64,000 nucleotides of DNA from Tetrahymena thermophila SB210 (taxonomy: Eukaryota > Ciliophora > Oligohymenophorea > Hymenostomatida > Tetrahymenidae): positions 248,001-312,000 of the forward strand of contig NW_002476523.1 of the NCBI RefSeq assembly GCF_000189635.1, in the 5' to 3' direction. This document shows, piece by piece, positions 1-11,921 of this stretch. The translations under genes and the position numbers were made by a program. The notes under the pieces were generated by a model. It saw only the letters and a program-made list of their open reading frames with translations. It searched no databases and had not been told where the DNA came from. Each line of letters starts with the position of its first letter. The first letter of the stretch is position 1.

Positions 1-340
1 TTGAATTGAACTGATCTACAACTAAACAATATAACTAGATAAATTAATAATGATTGCACACTCATTATTAAATTTTCAATAAATTCTAATGAATAGTAAA
101 TATTAAATTTTTAATTTATTACTTATATTTTGTTTCGTAAAGATAAGAATTCAAATACTAACAAACATTAAATAAACAAACAAATAAAAAGAAAAACCAA
201 AGATTTAATAAAGTGTGAGAGAAAATTGAAAGCATACATTCAGTGTTTGTTTGCTTTTTTCTAAATAAATAGCGATTCCCTAATAAGAAAACTTGACTCA
301 ACTAATTGAAAGCAAAAAAAAAGCAAAAACCGTAAGGTTT
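1..340. other. 5' flank of the laforin-like gene
   Basis: This is AT-rich DNA with short A/T runs and no open frame of any length. It lies directly upstream of the laforin-like start codon and presumably carries its promoter and leader. I see no recognisable element in it. Confidence 0.5.
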
Positions 341-3300
341 ATGGGTTTTCTCGCAGATAATCCATAGGATGATTCAGAGGCCTTGTCAACAGCAGCATAG
401 GCAACTCCATCCACAACACAAGGCAGTTCCGAAAGTTCTACAGACACCATTTCAAGCTCCACGCAAATATCAGGATTTTCGACTGCATCGCTTGTAAAGA
501 AGCATTAATCATAAGTTAAATTCAAAATACATTATCAGGCCACATTTGGCTAATCACTCTACGTTGTAGGATCAATAAAAGCTCTTGGTAAGTGGCGAAT
601 AGAGAAATCTCTTCTTATGAAATGGACAGAAGTAATTAAATTAATTTAACATTGGAGTAAATTGAAAAAAGGCGAATAAATGTGATTTAATTGAAATGAT
701 ATCATTTATTGTAAGAACTGATTGATTTAATTAAGATTTATTGTGTGTAGTAGGAGTAGCACTTCTAATTCAATTAATCTATTGATTAATTAATTAATTA
801 ATTAACAAATTAATTTAAAAAGTATTAATTGTATTATTAGTTAAACCTACTAATTGCTAGCACTCATTCATTAGTTAATAATATTTCATGTAGAGTATGG
901 GTAAAAAATATTTGACTTTTTAGTGCTCCTAATACAATTATATCTTAGTCATCATGAGCTTTGCATATCAATTGGTTTTTCGATGCCTCCCATTTATGAG
1001 CTGAGAAAAACCACCAAATAAATTATATTTTGACTAATAAAACTCATAGACGACTATAAATATAAATAAATAAGTCTTTAAATAAATCAAGCAAATTAGT
1101 TAGATAGATATCTGAAAACTCCCTTTTAATCACTTTATTTATTAAACGATAAAATGAAGCCTCATTCAATTATATTTAAAATATACTCGATTTCATCAAT
1201 TCCTTTTATTACAAAAGGGACATTATTGGGTTGCTTCACTTGCCTCAAGTGAAATCGACTCTGCAGAACTAGATAAACTCATCGAATACAAATATTGCTT
1301 GGCCAACACAGTATATCCCGAATAGTATCTCATTTTGTGGGAAGAAGGTCCAAATCGTTCATTCTACTTCCCTGAAGTTAGTCAGCTTTGCTTGAGTACA
1401 TTTTATTAAAATAAGCATTATTTATTTTCTATAATTTGGATACTGTGTGTTGGGAAATTTTATTTTGCTTGTTAAGTGTTTAAATATACTGGTATTCATT
1501 TTTGTGATTTTCAATCAATCCTAAGAAATAATAAAGAATGAACATTCATTCTATCACATTTAATTATCAAAAAAGAGATATTTTGCAAATCGTGATTTTC
1601 AAAATAACTAATAAACACAATTATTTTACCACATAATTAATTACTAACATACATATATACACACACACACATTAACAATCAAACAAAATAAATAAGCTTT
1701 CAATAATATTAAACAACTCTTCAAACATTTCCAAAGATAGAAAAAAATTAATTTTATCTTTTATTCATTTTTTCATCACACATTTAATTGGCACATTAAA
1801 CTTTTATTATTAAAAAAGATGACTTTTGGAGTCTAAGAAAAGTTATTCTCAGGTTATTTGAAGCCAAGAATGACAAAGATTTATACGTTTTGGGAGATTG
1901 TGAAGAAATTGGCACATATGAATCTCCCTCCAAAATGGAAAGAGTTGTGTAAACAAACTTTGCTGACTTAAGCTAGACCGTATTCTTTGAAAAGACTCTT
2001 CTTGTTAAAGCTCACAAGCAAAAAATTAAATACACATACGCAAAAAAAGATACAAATTAAATGCTGATAATAGACAGACAACCTAGGAAACTTCAGATTA
2101 AATAGCCTCCAAAGCATGTAATTGAATTAATTATAATTATTAATGCTTTCCTGAAAAAAAACTTCTTTCTTTACTTTTTGAGTTTACTCAATTTTGATAG
2201 AAAAATTATCAAAATTGAAAATTGGTTCACCTATTTATCTTTTAATCTTTAAATCATACATGTTCAATGAACTCATATTTTATCAAAATCTATTAGATTC
2301 ACATTGAAATCAACGACAATTCGTTTTCGAGCAAGTTCTAGGTCACGAAAATAGACGATAATATTTATCTAGGTAATTTAATTATTACGTAATAAAAAAC
2401 TAAGAATTTAAACAAAAACTATCAAAAAAACATAATTACATACATGCATTTTATTAATTAAAAATTTCTTTCAAATAAATACTGAAATTTAGATCAAATT
2501 TTTTATTTTCCTTCATAGAAATTAAGAATTTTGATGAATTTAATAGGCTTCTAAAAATAAAGCCTATGTATTAAATAGTACAGAATAATTTAATTAGTCA
2601 ACCCGACAAATTCACTTTTAAACACTTTTAACTTACATTTAATAATAAGGTCCCTATCCTCAAAGCGAAGAAGATGTTAAAGAACTGAGTGAGAGAGGCA
2701 TAAGGGCAGTGCTTAATCTATAAACTGAAAAAGATATGTAACTTAAGGGAGCAGCATACATAAAGCTCCTCCGTTTCTATAAGACTTATAACATTCAACC
2801 ATTTCATTTCCCAGTTATCGATATGGATGTCATAGACATGTGTTACAAACTGCAGGATGTTTCCCGTCTTTTAAACTATTTAGTCTCCACAATGAAAGTA
2901 TAACAAATATTATTTATACTTAACTTTATAGTCCTTATATTATTTAAATTACTAACAACTTATATGAGCAACTTACTAAATATCTAAAAAAATAAATATA
3001 AAGAGAGTGTATGTTCACTGCACAGCTGGTATGTTCAGATCTCCCCAATGTGTCATCGGTTATTATACTTACTTTAAAAACATGAAAGTCTAACAAGCTA
3101 TAAAATATGTCGAAAACCAACATCCTCATTCCAAAATAAATAAAGGTAAATAATAATTAATTATTTGCTTTTAAATAATAAGAAAACTCAGAAAATATTC
3201 CGAAGATAATTCTTATTAAAACGTTAGATGCTTAAAATTTAATTTTTATAATAGGTTACATTGAAACTATCATGAACTGCACTCCAGTGCCGACTTATAA

Positions 3301-3460
3301 TTCCATGAATGATATTGATAAAAAATACCAGAAGAATCACATATCTGATTCTGATTTTTTCGATGACGATGATGACGATGATAACAATAATTTACTAAGT
3401 AATACTTATGGATAACCTTATCGGAATCTAAACTTTTCTTAAATTAGAAAATTTAATTGA
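341..3460 (+). CDS. Laforin-like glucan phosphatase with two CBM20-like domains
   Basis: Dual-specificity phosphatase expected to remove phosphate from glycogen or amylopectin-like glucan. The model has seven exons: 341-631, 1218-1380, 1819-2117, 2297-2372, 2650-2897, 3004-3145 and 3255-3460. All phases agree and give 474 aa. Residues 1-58 are Ser/Thr/Gln-rich. A starch-binding CBM20-like domain spans about 59-151; it keeps ALGKW and the WEEGPNR motif. A second copy spans about 158-240 (LYVLGDCEEIGTY) and lacks the usual tryptophans. The phosphatase domain begins at NIYLGPYP, with a candidate general acid at Asp334 and the P-loop HCTAGMFRS (Cys365, Arg371). The C-terminal tail is a run of Asp then Asn. 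CBM20 placed before the phosphatase is the laforin order; plant SEX4 has the reverse. Human laforin is 331 aa with one CBM20. Intron ends 1376-1381 and 1818 are the least certain boundaries. Confidence 0.88.
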
Positions 3461-4817
3461 TTTGAATAAAAATTATAACAAAATTAGAAATTTCAATTTT
3501 ACTTTCTTCTCAACTCAATAGATTAATTCATTAACTAATACATTCATTCATTCTTTTAAACATTCATCCATCCCACTCTTAATCTACCTACACTCACTGA
3601 TGTGTTAATAGTTATATTTATTCAATCTATCAATCAATTAATAGCTCTTTATTAAATATTTAATTTTATATATTAAGTTTCTCATACAGAATCAATAATT
3701 AATATCAACAACATCACAGATATTAGCCCAATTTTAACATGAACAGTACAATTTTAAGCACTTAAAAGAAAACACATCTAAAGATTTAATCTCGAAAGAA
3801 TAAATAAATATCTCATAAATAAATTTACTATCATTTATTTTCAATTAGCCATAGCTTTTTTAATGCTAGTAAAATTTAATAGCAGTATTTTTAAGTTCTT
3901 TTTGATAAATTACCAGCTAGCTCATCAATCAATCAGCCAAAAAAATAAAGATTATATACAATTTCAAAAAGAATGGATTAAAGAAATTTAACCTAAATAT
4001 AAATTCTACCACATAATTAAATATCCAAAATAAACGATAAATTCAGCCATAAAAAATAATATTATAAAATATTATAAATAACTAAACAAAAATTAAATTA
4101 ATACATTTTGTTGCATATTCTTCTAAATAATAACTGACATTAATAACTCACTATTTAAATAACAACCAACTATTTTATAAATACTGAATAATAATAATAA
4201 TAATAATAAAACAAACTAATAAACCAATTAACTAACCGATAGGTATATAGTTAAAATACATAAACACCAAGTTATATAGATCCTTAATTCATAGATATAT
4301 TCATAAATAAATAAATTAATAAGCATAAATACTCCTCATAGCTTAATCTCATCATTAATAAATAAAAATAATAATATTAATTGATAAAATAACAATAAAA
4401 ACTCTTAAAGAAAAAAACAACAAAATATTTTGATTATTGTTTAATATTCTAATTACTTGTATGATATTTTTAATTAATTAGTAAGTAACATAAATTTAAT
4501 TTAATTTTGATTAAAATAACATTAAAATTTTCATAAATCCAATAAAAATATTTCATGTTCGATTTTATTGTACTTTATTAACGAATGATTTTATTGTAAA
4601 TTATTAACGAATTATTTATTTAAAAAAATTATAAAAATAGATATGCAAATATTTTAATTTATCTTCAATAAATTTTTAAATTTTGGTAAAAATACGTGTA
4701 TGAAGTCGTTAAAAATATATGTTTTAAATTACATTTAATTATATTTTATTTTATTTTTTAAGTATATTTTATAAAAAAGTAATGCCAAAAACGAATTTGC
4801 TCGCATTATTATTTTTC
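3461..4817. other. Intergenic, convergent 3' ends
   Basis: AT-rich spacer between two genes that converge on it. It contains several short CATT/ATTA tracts and an (AAT)n run near 4189-4209. I found no open frame with coding character and no RNA gene. Confidence 0.5.
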
Positions 4818-6562
4818 TCATTCTACTTCCATTTCGTTTTTAGAAGGATCGACATTAACGGGAATTTTTTCGATGGGAACATTGAATTATCTATGGAAGG
4901 CTATTTTTTAATTAAATATTGTTTAGATCTCTTCATGAAGTAATTAAGTAAAAAATAGTTACGGTGGTTGTTAGGAATAGCTTTGTAAGGGAATGGCTTG
5001 TTAAGTCTTTGGTTGTTATCGCTTTTTTTATATACATTTATTTATTTAAACTTGCTTGAAAATATAAAATAAATAAATATACGTCTTATGAAGTCTTAAG
5101 TAATCTACTTTAACATCTACCTTAGGATCTCTTTTAATAACACATACATCAACGTTGGAACCAGAACTATTTTAAATTAGTATATGTTTTAAAACCTATT
5201 CTTTCTTTTATATTATTTTATTTACCCTAAATCGTGAACAATACCAGATTCAATTGAAGCAGTAACTAAATCGATAGCTTCTTATTCCTATTTTTTTTAA
5301 ATATATATTATTTAAATATTTTCCTCTTCGAAAATGATTGAAAAACATGTTTTTGTTTGATAATTATATATATATAAGTTGTAAAAATTACAGTTAAATC
5401 GTCTCTATATCTAGATTCTAAAGTGGCAATAGCAGCCAAACATCCTGAACCCATGGTAGCATAAGGAAGATAAGAGAAAGAACCATGAGCAGCAACGGAT
5501 ACTAATTGAGGACCTTGGCAATCAAAACCACCTAAAATCAAGTGAGCACCGACGTGACCTTAATATCTATTTGTTAATTATTTTAAGCATATCTTCAAAT
5601 AAATTCAAATAAAAATCAATATAGAACTATAAATTAATAATAGTATATAGTGAATTTGATTATTTTACTGATATAAATGTTCTCTAAGACGAGCAATAGC
5701 ACCAGCAATTCTAGATTATCTATTGGTGTTGAGTCTCATTAATTCTAATTCAGAAGAGAGTCTATCAGTAACCCATTAGGTATCTGTTTTGTAAAAAGAA
5801 AATCATTAATTATTTTTTTTTGACAAAAAAGCCTTTGATCTTTTATTCTTATTGTAATTGCAGAATTGTATAATGAAAAAATCTAAAATAGCTTTGAAAG
5901 CAAGTCATTTCTTGCAAATATCTTCATGTTAAATTATGATATAATCCATTTTTTTCTTTCTTTTTAAACAAATGATCAAAGAATTAATTAATTAATTATT
6001 ACCAGCAGCAGTTCCTATTTATTTTTAAGTTTAAAAAATCTTAATCTCCTTAATATATTAAAGAAATTTTTAATTTTACCTGCACCACAGCAATACATAT
6101 TAGGAGCAATATAATGAATTTTGCTGCAACTTTTTTCAGCTACAATAGTGCCAGCAGTAGCTCTGGTATCAGCACCCAAAACAACACCATCCTTTATTGT
6201 TATAATTATTAAAAGAAGTCAGCTAAGGCTTGTAAAAGTAAAGATGTTTAAGAATGGTTGTGCCAAATTGATAAATAAATTAACTGATCAATCAATCAAT
6301 ATACCTTATAAACTAAACCTACAATTGTAGTACCAGTCTTAGTGAAATGAGGGCTGGAAACGATTTGCTTGGAAACTAATTCATTATTTCTAGTTTTAAA
6401 AATGAATGTTAATTGATCAAGTGCAAAGTTAGTTAGCTTTATGAATCATCAAGAATAACTAACTAAATGATGCAAACATTAAACAGAATTGCTAAATTAC
6501 CTCAAACATAAATCGAAATTGAATCCTCCCTAGTTTTCTTTAATGGCATTCAAGTAACTCAT
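4818..6562 (-). CDS. PSMB7: 20S proteasome beta2-type subunit (trypsin-like site)
   Basis: Catalytic beta subunit of the 20S proteasome core. It is made as a precursor and cleaves itself between Gly40 and Thr41. Ten exons on the minus strand: 6501-6562, 6305-6389, 6080-6191, 6003-6014, 5669-5783, 5392-5566, 5226-5287, 5083-5166, 4963-5021 and 4818-4900. All phases agree and give 282 aa ending in TGA. Propeptide residues are 1-40. The mature protein starts [20 protein letters not shown], with catalytic Thr41, Asp57 and Lys73 (mature Thr1, Asp17, Lys33). Also visible are the GTAADT block, [19 protein letters not shown], and [11 protein letters not shown] followed by [18 protein letters not shown]. 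These match beta2 (PSMB7/PUP1) better than other beta subunits. Exon 4 is only 12 nt and encodes most of the GTAA tetrapeptide. The length is close to the human protein. Confidence 0.95.
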
Positions 6563-7729
6563 AATATTTTTATTGCTAATTAACTTATTAATTTTGTAAA
6601 TCTTTAAGAATATGCTTCTTCTTATTATTTATATTTTGTGAATTTATTTTTTATATTTTAAATTCGGATATGTTTTAATCTTATTTTATTTAATGACAAT
6701 TAACAATAAATACAATGAATTCAAGCAAAATACAAGCAAATCCTTTCAAATCAATTGAATTGCTTAATAATTAATTTCATCGTTTTTGATTATTTTCAAA
6801 AGCATCAATCAATCAATCATTCTATGTCTATTTGTCATCTATTTACAATAAGAATAGAACTGGGGAAGAAAAAGAATCAAATAAGCTACTTAATTAATTA
6901 ATCAGCATGCAAACTATCATTTAACATATATTTATTATCACTATATTTAAAAGCTTTAAAAATATTTAATTTTTGTTTATTAACAAAAAATCAATTAATC
7001 ATCAAGATAAGAATGATAAACAAGACATTCTAAAATTCCCTCTCTATTCTCAAACAAATTAGATAAGAAGCAAACTGAAAACAAATCTTCTCTTTATTTT
7101 TGTTAACTTTATTGCCAAATATCTTTCAAGATTCATTCATTACCTTCAATATTGATAAACTGGACGATAATTTATTTATTAAATATAAATTTATTTTAAT
7201 TCTTAAAAATAAATATTTTATCAATAAAAAAATTTTTATTATTTATTGAAAAAAATAAGCAGCATTAAATTTTTTATTCATAAAATAATTTTTGTAAAAG
7301 AAAAACTTTTTATTTAATTTGTAAATTTGAACAAAATTTCTAATTTAAAAAATTAATCCAATTATTTTAAATAAAATAAAAAGTTTAATTAGTTGTTAAA
7401 TATAATTTTTAATAAATAAATATTTGATAAAGCTAGTAAAAAAGATTAATTTAATTTACTCTCAACAACAATTTAATTCAAAATATTATTTAACTTTTCA
7501 ACATAAACATTTATAAAAAACATATTTTAAATTGAATTGACTAAAAATAGAATAAAATATAAAAAATCTTTTAAATGAGTAAATGTTGTTTAAACAGAAA
7601 ATTTATTAAAAAGCTTTATAAATCATTTGATAAATTGATAGATAGATATCCATTGAAATAAAATTTTATTAAATTTAGTAAATTTAGTTTATTTTGGAAT
7701 ATTTAATTGAATTTAATAGAATTAAAAGA
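6563..7729. other. Divergent intergenic region
   Basis: AT-rich spacer between the start of the minus-strand proteasome gene and the start of the plus-strand small Gln-rich gene. It should hold both promoters. I saw no coding frame, tRNA-like block or long repeat. Confidence 0.5.
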
Positions 7730-8179
7730 ATGACTAGCAAAACTGTAATTCAAAACTCTCTTTAGATTTTACAATAATTGGAAAAAGAGCTTGAAAAGAG
7801 CAAAACATCCATTCAATCTCAATCTTCCATGTCATAATTATCGTCTTCTTCTCCCTTGCAGAGGAATTAGTAATAAAGCATTAAATAAGAAAATTCAAAA
7901 TAATCAGAAGCAATAAACATCATAAATGAAATAGATTTAATATAAAATAAATAATATAAATAAGCATCTCAACAAAACTCTTCTACTGTTAAAATATCAC
8001 CGCTAAAGCGCAAATTGTTTTCAGAAGATGCATTTCAATAAAAATGTAATTTTCTAGAGAAAAGTATACAATAAGAAAGTAAATAATTTAGTCAAGATAT
8101 AGAATTTCTGTATAGAGGTTTAGAACAAACAACTTAGAGACTTTAGTAGCTTTTACAAAACCCAAAGATTTATTAATGA
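7730..8179 (+). CDS. Small Gln/Ser-rich protein, unknown function
   Basis: I do not recognise this family. A single uninterrupted frame of 150 codons runs from ATG to TGA and predicts 149 aa. The protein starts MTSKTVIQNSLQILQQLEKE and has a possible short coiled coil at about 8-25. A Ser/Gln-rich low-complexity stretch follows (about 26-55). The middle contains the basic segment VKISPLKRKLF, and the C-terminal third is helix-prone (LEKSIQQESKQFSQDIEFL). SPLKRKLF could be a nuclear localisation or CDK-type site, which is inference only. TAA and TAG are used often as Gln, as in its neighbours. Codon use is richer in G and C than the flanks, which supports a real gene. No signal peptide or membrane segment is seen. 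Confidence 0.65.
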
Positions 8180-9116
8180 AAGTATTTAATTTAGTGAAAT
8201 GTAATTTTAGAATTTAATAAGGTTTGAACTATTTATTTAAGCTTTAAGTACTTAGTTAATATTTATATTCGATTTTAAATTCATATTTAATTGTGAATTA
8301 ATTAAACAGATAAATTTTGAATAAATAACATCTACTTTTATATTCTATATTTAATAGCTTAAATTTAAAATGATATTTATTTTTCAATTCCAACTTTAAA
8401 TTAAATATTATTTAAATATTTTTTAAAATAAATCAATAAAAAACTCGATTAATTAATTTTTAATTAAGTTGCAAGATAAACTTTAAAATTATTAAAATTA
8501 AAAGATTTCAAATCATTTTCAAATGATAAATTATACTATCTAAATATTGATAATATAGGATAGATAATATTTTAAATACTTGTTTTTTCATAAAATATTA
8601 CTAAAATATAAATAGCAGGATTTATAATTTTAATTTATATTTAAAATTCTAAATTTTTTATTTTTTTTAATTTAGATTTTAGAAATATTAAGTGAATGGA
8701 ATTTAGATTTTTAGATATTAAGAGTTTTACAATTTTAGATTTTTTTTATTCTGAGATCAACATTTCATATGAATAACATTTGATATTTTTATCAATACTT
8801 TTTAGATTATTGCTAGCATTAAAAAGCTTAAAACTTACAATAATTTGATTTATATTTTTATTTATAAGGTGATAAATTTTGTATATTTAGCATAAATTGA
8901 TTTATGAAAGTTGATATTGTTGATTTTTAGATTTGATTGAAATTCAAATAGAAAAGTGTAATATATTCTTTATATACAAAATTAATAGATTTAAGTTAAT
9001 TATTACGAATTAATATTTTGTAATTTATAGATGAATAAAATATTTGAAGTCTTAGGTTATGATTATTTAATTAATTATTATGGTTACGAAAACTCTATGA
9101 CACTAAATACTCTCAA
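8180..9116. other. Intergenic, convergent 3' ends
   Basis: Very AT-rich spacer between two converging genes. It has repeated TTTTTAGATTTT-like strings around 8640-8780 but no supported gene or structured RNA. Confidence 0.5.
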
Positions 9117-10911
9117 TCAATAAGTAGTATTCAGCTTAACTGGGAAAGTGGAGGTCATAACTACACTTTCTAAGTTTTTATTTTTATTGTAAATATCACT
9201 CAAACACTGTCCTAACTGTGCATTTTTAGATTGGTTAGTTTTTATTAATGCTTCAATTTCAGTATAAATAGCATTTATTTTATCAGATATTGAACGAGCA
9301 TTAGCTTGATTACCTTTAATTTTTTCTAATATGATTAATTTTTCATTTTCATGATTCATTTTTATTTAATCTTATCTTATTTTTTAAGTATCTTCTTGAT
9401 CAATACATTTCTTTCTCCAATAATCTATCTCATTTACCATTTCGTTATTTGCTCTGCTCAGGTTATTTATTTCTCCTTTAACTCTAACTATTTCTAGCTA
9501 AATAGGTTCATTAATTCTAATTTCTTCTTTTATCAAAACTGGTTTTTCAACAATAACAGGCTTTTCTATTACAAGAGGTCTTTCAATTACTTTTTCCACA
9601 ATTTCAACTCTCTTTTATTTTTTTTGTGACTCTATTTCAGCTTCCAATTCGAATATCTATTTAAATTTAATTAATATTTTAAACCCAATTCAAGACAATT
9701 TAAATAAATATTAAATATAATAAAATATGTTGTTTATTGTTTACCTTTTTTTCTTTTTTTTCTAACTTTCTTCTGAGCTTGTCATTGTTTTCGACCTTGT
9801 TTTCAATTATTTTATTGTCCGACTTTAAATCTAAAATTTTTTCTTTCTTTTTCTCTAGATCTCTCTTTAAAGAACTAATTTAAACTTGCTTTTCTGATTT
9901 TTTAGATTCTAATTTTAAAAAATCTTCATAGAGTGAGGTGTATTTTTTATTATTCTAGTCATTTTTCTTTTCAATTTCCTTTATTAATCTCTCTCTTTCA
10001 TCTCTAATTTTATTCTAATCAAATTCTAACTTTGTTATTTGCTTTTTTATTTCACCAAGATCATTATGCAACTTTTAGTATTCAAGATTTTCAACTCTAA
10101 TATTTTCATTTAAATTCTTAATTTCGTTATCTCTTTCTCTAATTTAAAGTTTTAAAGAACTAAGAATGCCATCAGTTCTTGCCACATCACCTATTTGAGA
10201 TTCCAAATCATAATCTAATTATATCGCTCTAGATTCTAATTTCCTGATATTTATCTCCTTAATTTGCTTTGACTCTTAAACTTCTTTATGCTTTTACTGC
10301 AAAGAATCTTTTACAACTTTAGCTTTCTCAATTTATTCTTTGAGTTTATTATTTTTCATATTCAATTCTGTTTTGGCTTTTTCAGTCTGTTTTTTAATTA
10401 TTTCCTTATCCTTCTTTAAACGGAAAAGCTTTTCTTCTTAGTCTTTTTTAATTCTTTCAACTTCTTTTTACTTAACTCTTTACTGCATCTCAAATAATTT
10501 CACATTCATCTGATTTACTTTTTATGAAAAATCTTCCTTTTTTTCTGGCTTAACAACTTCTTTAGCCTTCTATTCGTCTAAAATTTACTACTCTCTAGCA
10601 TTCCTATTATTCATATTTTTATTAAATTTCGATCCCTTTACATTTTTTGGAGCAACTACTTATTTTTCTTATTATTGATTTTGCTATTCATTTGGTTTTT
10701 GATTCTCATTTTAAACAATTATAGATAACGGATTTTTGTCAATTTCTTCAAGTTCTTTTAACAATTCTTCCTATCTTTTTTTCATTAAAATGACTTGTTC
10801 TTACAATTTCTTAGAAATCACATCATTTGGATCTACTTAATCACCATCCTTCTTTTATATTTCTGTAACGCTAAAGCGATATTAAGGAGGATGTGTTGTT
10901 TAATTATTCAT
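9117..10911 (-). CDS. Large coiled-coil protein with a Val/Lys/Glu/Pro segment
   Basis: Predicted 568 aa from two exons, 9745-10911 and 9117-9656, joined in phase 0 and ending in TGA. The first about 120 residues are Gln/Asn-rich and polar (it starts MNNQTTHPPQYRFSV). From roughly residue 140 to 389 the protein is almost continuous charged heptad-type helix (many KLE, EKK and LKK steps), so a long parallel coiled coil is likely. Exon 2 starts with another helix and then has a short repeat-like stretch, IERPLVIEKPVIVEKPVLI, rich in Val, Lys, Glu and Pro. Further helix follows to the C-terminus. That stretch resembles the composition of alveolin/articulin membrane-skeleton proteins, but it is too short to classify the protein. 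A cytoskeletal or ciliary role is a guess. I do not recognise an orthologue. Confidence 0.8.
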
Positions 10912-11709
10912 TTTTGTTGATCAAAAAAAAAGAATCTTTTATTAAATAAATTAAATATTTAGCGATTAAGATTGAGTTTACTGTTTCAATTAATTTGAAA
11001 AATTAATTTTTGAAAGCAACTAATTATTTAAATAATAAATACGAATAAAAATGACAATATCTTTTTGAATTCATAATAAGCATTTATTCTTATGATTATA
11101 AAATTAATGATGAATTTATATCATGATAAAATATTCTTTTAAGCTTCAAAATTTACATTAAAAATTTTTTAAATGAGAATTTAGCAAAAAAAAATGTCAA
11201 AATCTTTGAATTAATTTAAAATCAGAATAAAAAAATTTAAATTAAATTAGAATTAGAGATTCATCAAAAAAAATTTGCTTCTATTTAAAGCTTTTAAGAC
11301 TAAAATAAAATTCTAATTACAGTTTGTTATCACTCAAAAACTTAAGAACAAACAATCCTACTCAGATATTTAATTAAATTTAAATCTGTCCAATTACATT
11401 TATCAATGTAGAAACTCTATTTTTTAAAATAAAATGTTCTCAAATAGTTTTCATAAATTATTAAAATATAAATTTTTTTAGACTTTAATTTAATCTATTT
11501 TGAGGTAGAATTAAATTAATTAAAATTTCGTTTATTTTAAATTTAATTCAGTCAATATTAAATCTATCAAATTTAATTGAAACTTTCATAAGTATTTGAT
11601 AAAGTTGGTTTTTATGGTTAATAAATGGATAAATTTATGAATAATTTTAATCGAATAGTTTATAGTTTAGATGAAATAATTAAATTAATTTTTTAAAATT
11701 GAAATAGAA
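10912..11709. other. Divergent intergenic region
   Basis: AT-rich spacer between the minus-strand coiled-coil start and the small plus-strand ORF before ISCA1. It probably contains both promoters. No element is recognisable. Confidence 0.5.
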
Positions 11710-11921
11710 ATGATAAACTAAAAGCTTGGATAAGAAAATTAAGGAATATTCGCTAAATATGTGTTTGATTATCAACATACTGATAGGAATATTCCTAAAA
11801 TCAAGAAAAAAAGAAGGATGCATAATTCCTACAAAAAAAATTATAGGTAATAAATATATAATTAATTTAATAAATTAAATTGCATAATTAAAAATTAATA
11901 TTTAGGATTTATATAAAATGA
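11710..11921 (+). CDS. Possible 50-aa basic protein or upstream ORF of ISCA1
   Basis: A short frame starts at ATG 11710 and reads MINQKLGQENQGIFAKYVFD, then a Lys/Arg-rich block (IPKIKKKRRMHNSYKKNYR). A GT...AG intron fits at 11847-11905. Exons 11710-11846 and 11906-11921 then give 51 codons ending in TGA. That TGA overlaps the ISCA1 start codon in an ATGA arrangement. Its base composition is more coding-like than the flanks. It could be a separate small gene, a regulated upstream ORF in the ISCA1 transcript, or chance. I recognise no family. Confidence 0.35.

Noticed and set aside
2944-3129. Minus-strand ORF of 61 codons
   Set aside because: It lies antisense to the laforin phosphatase exon that contains HCTAGMFRS.
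6121-6330. Plus-strand ORF of 69 codons
   Set aside because: Antisense to proteasome exons 2 and 3 and the intron between them.
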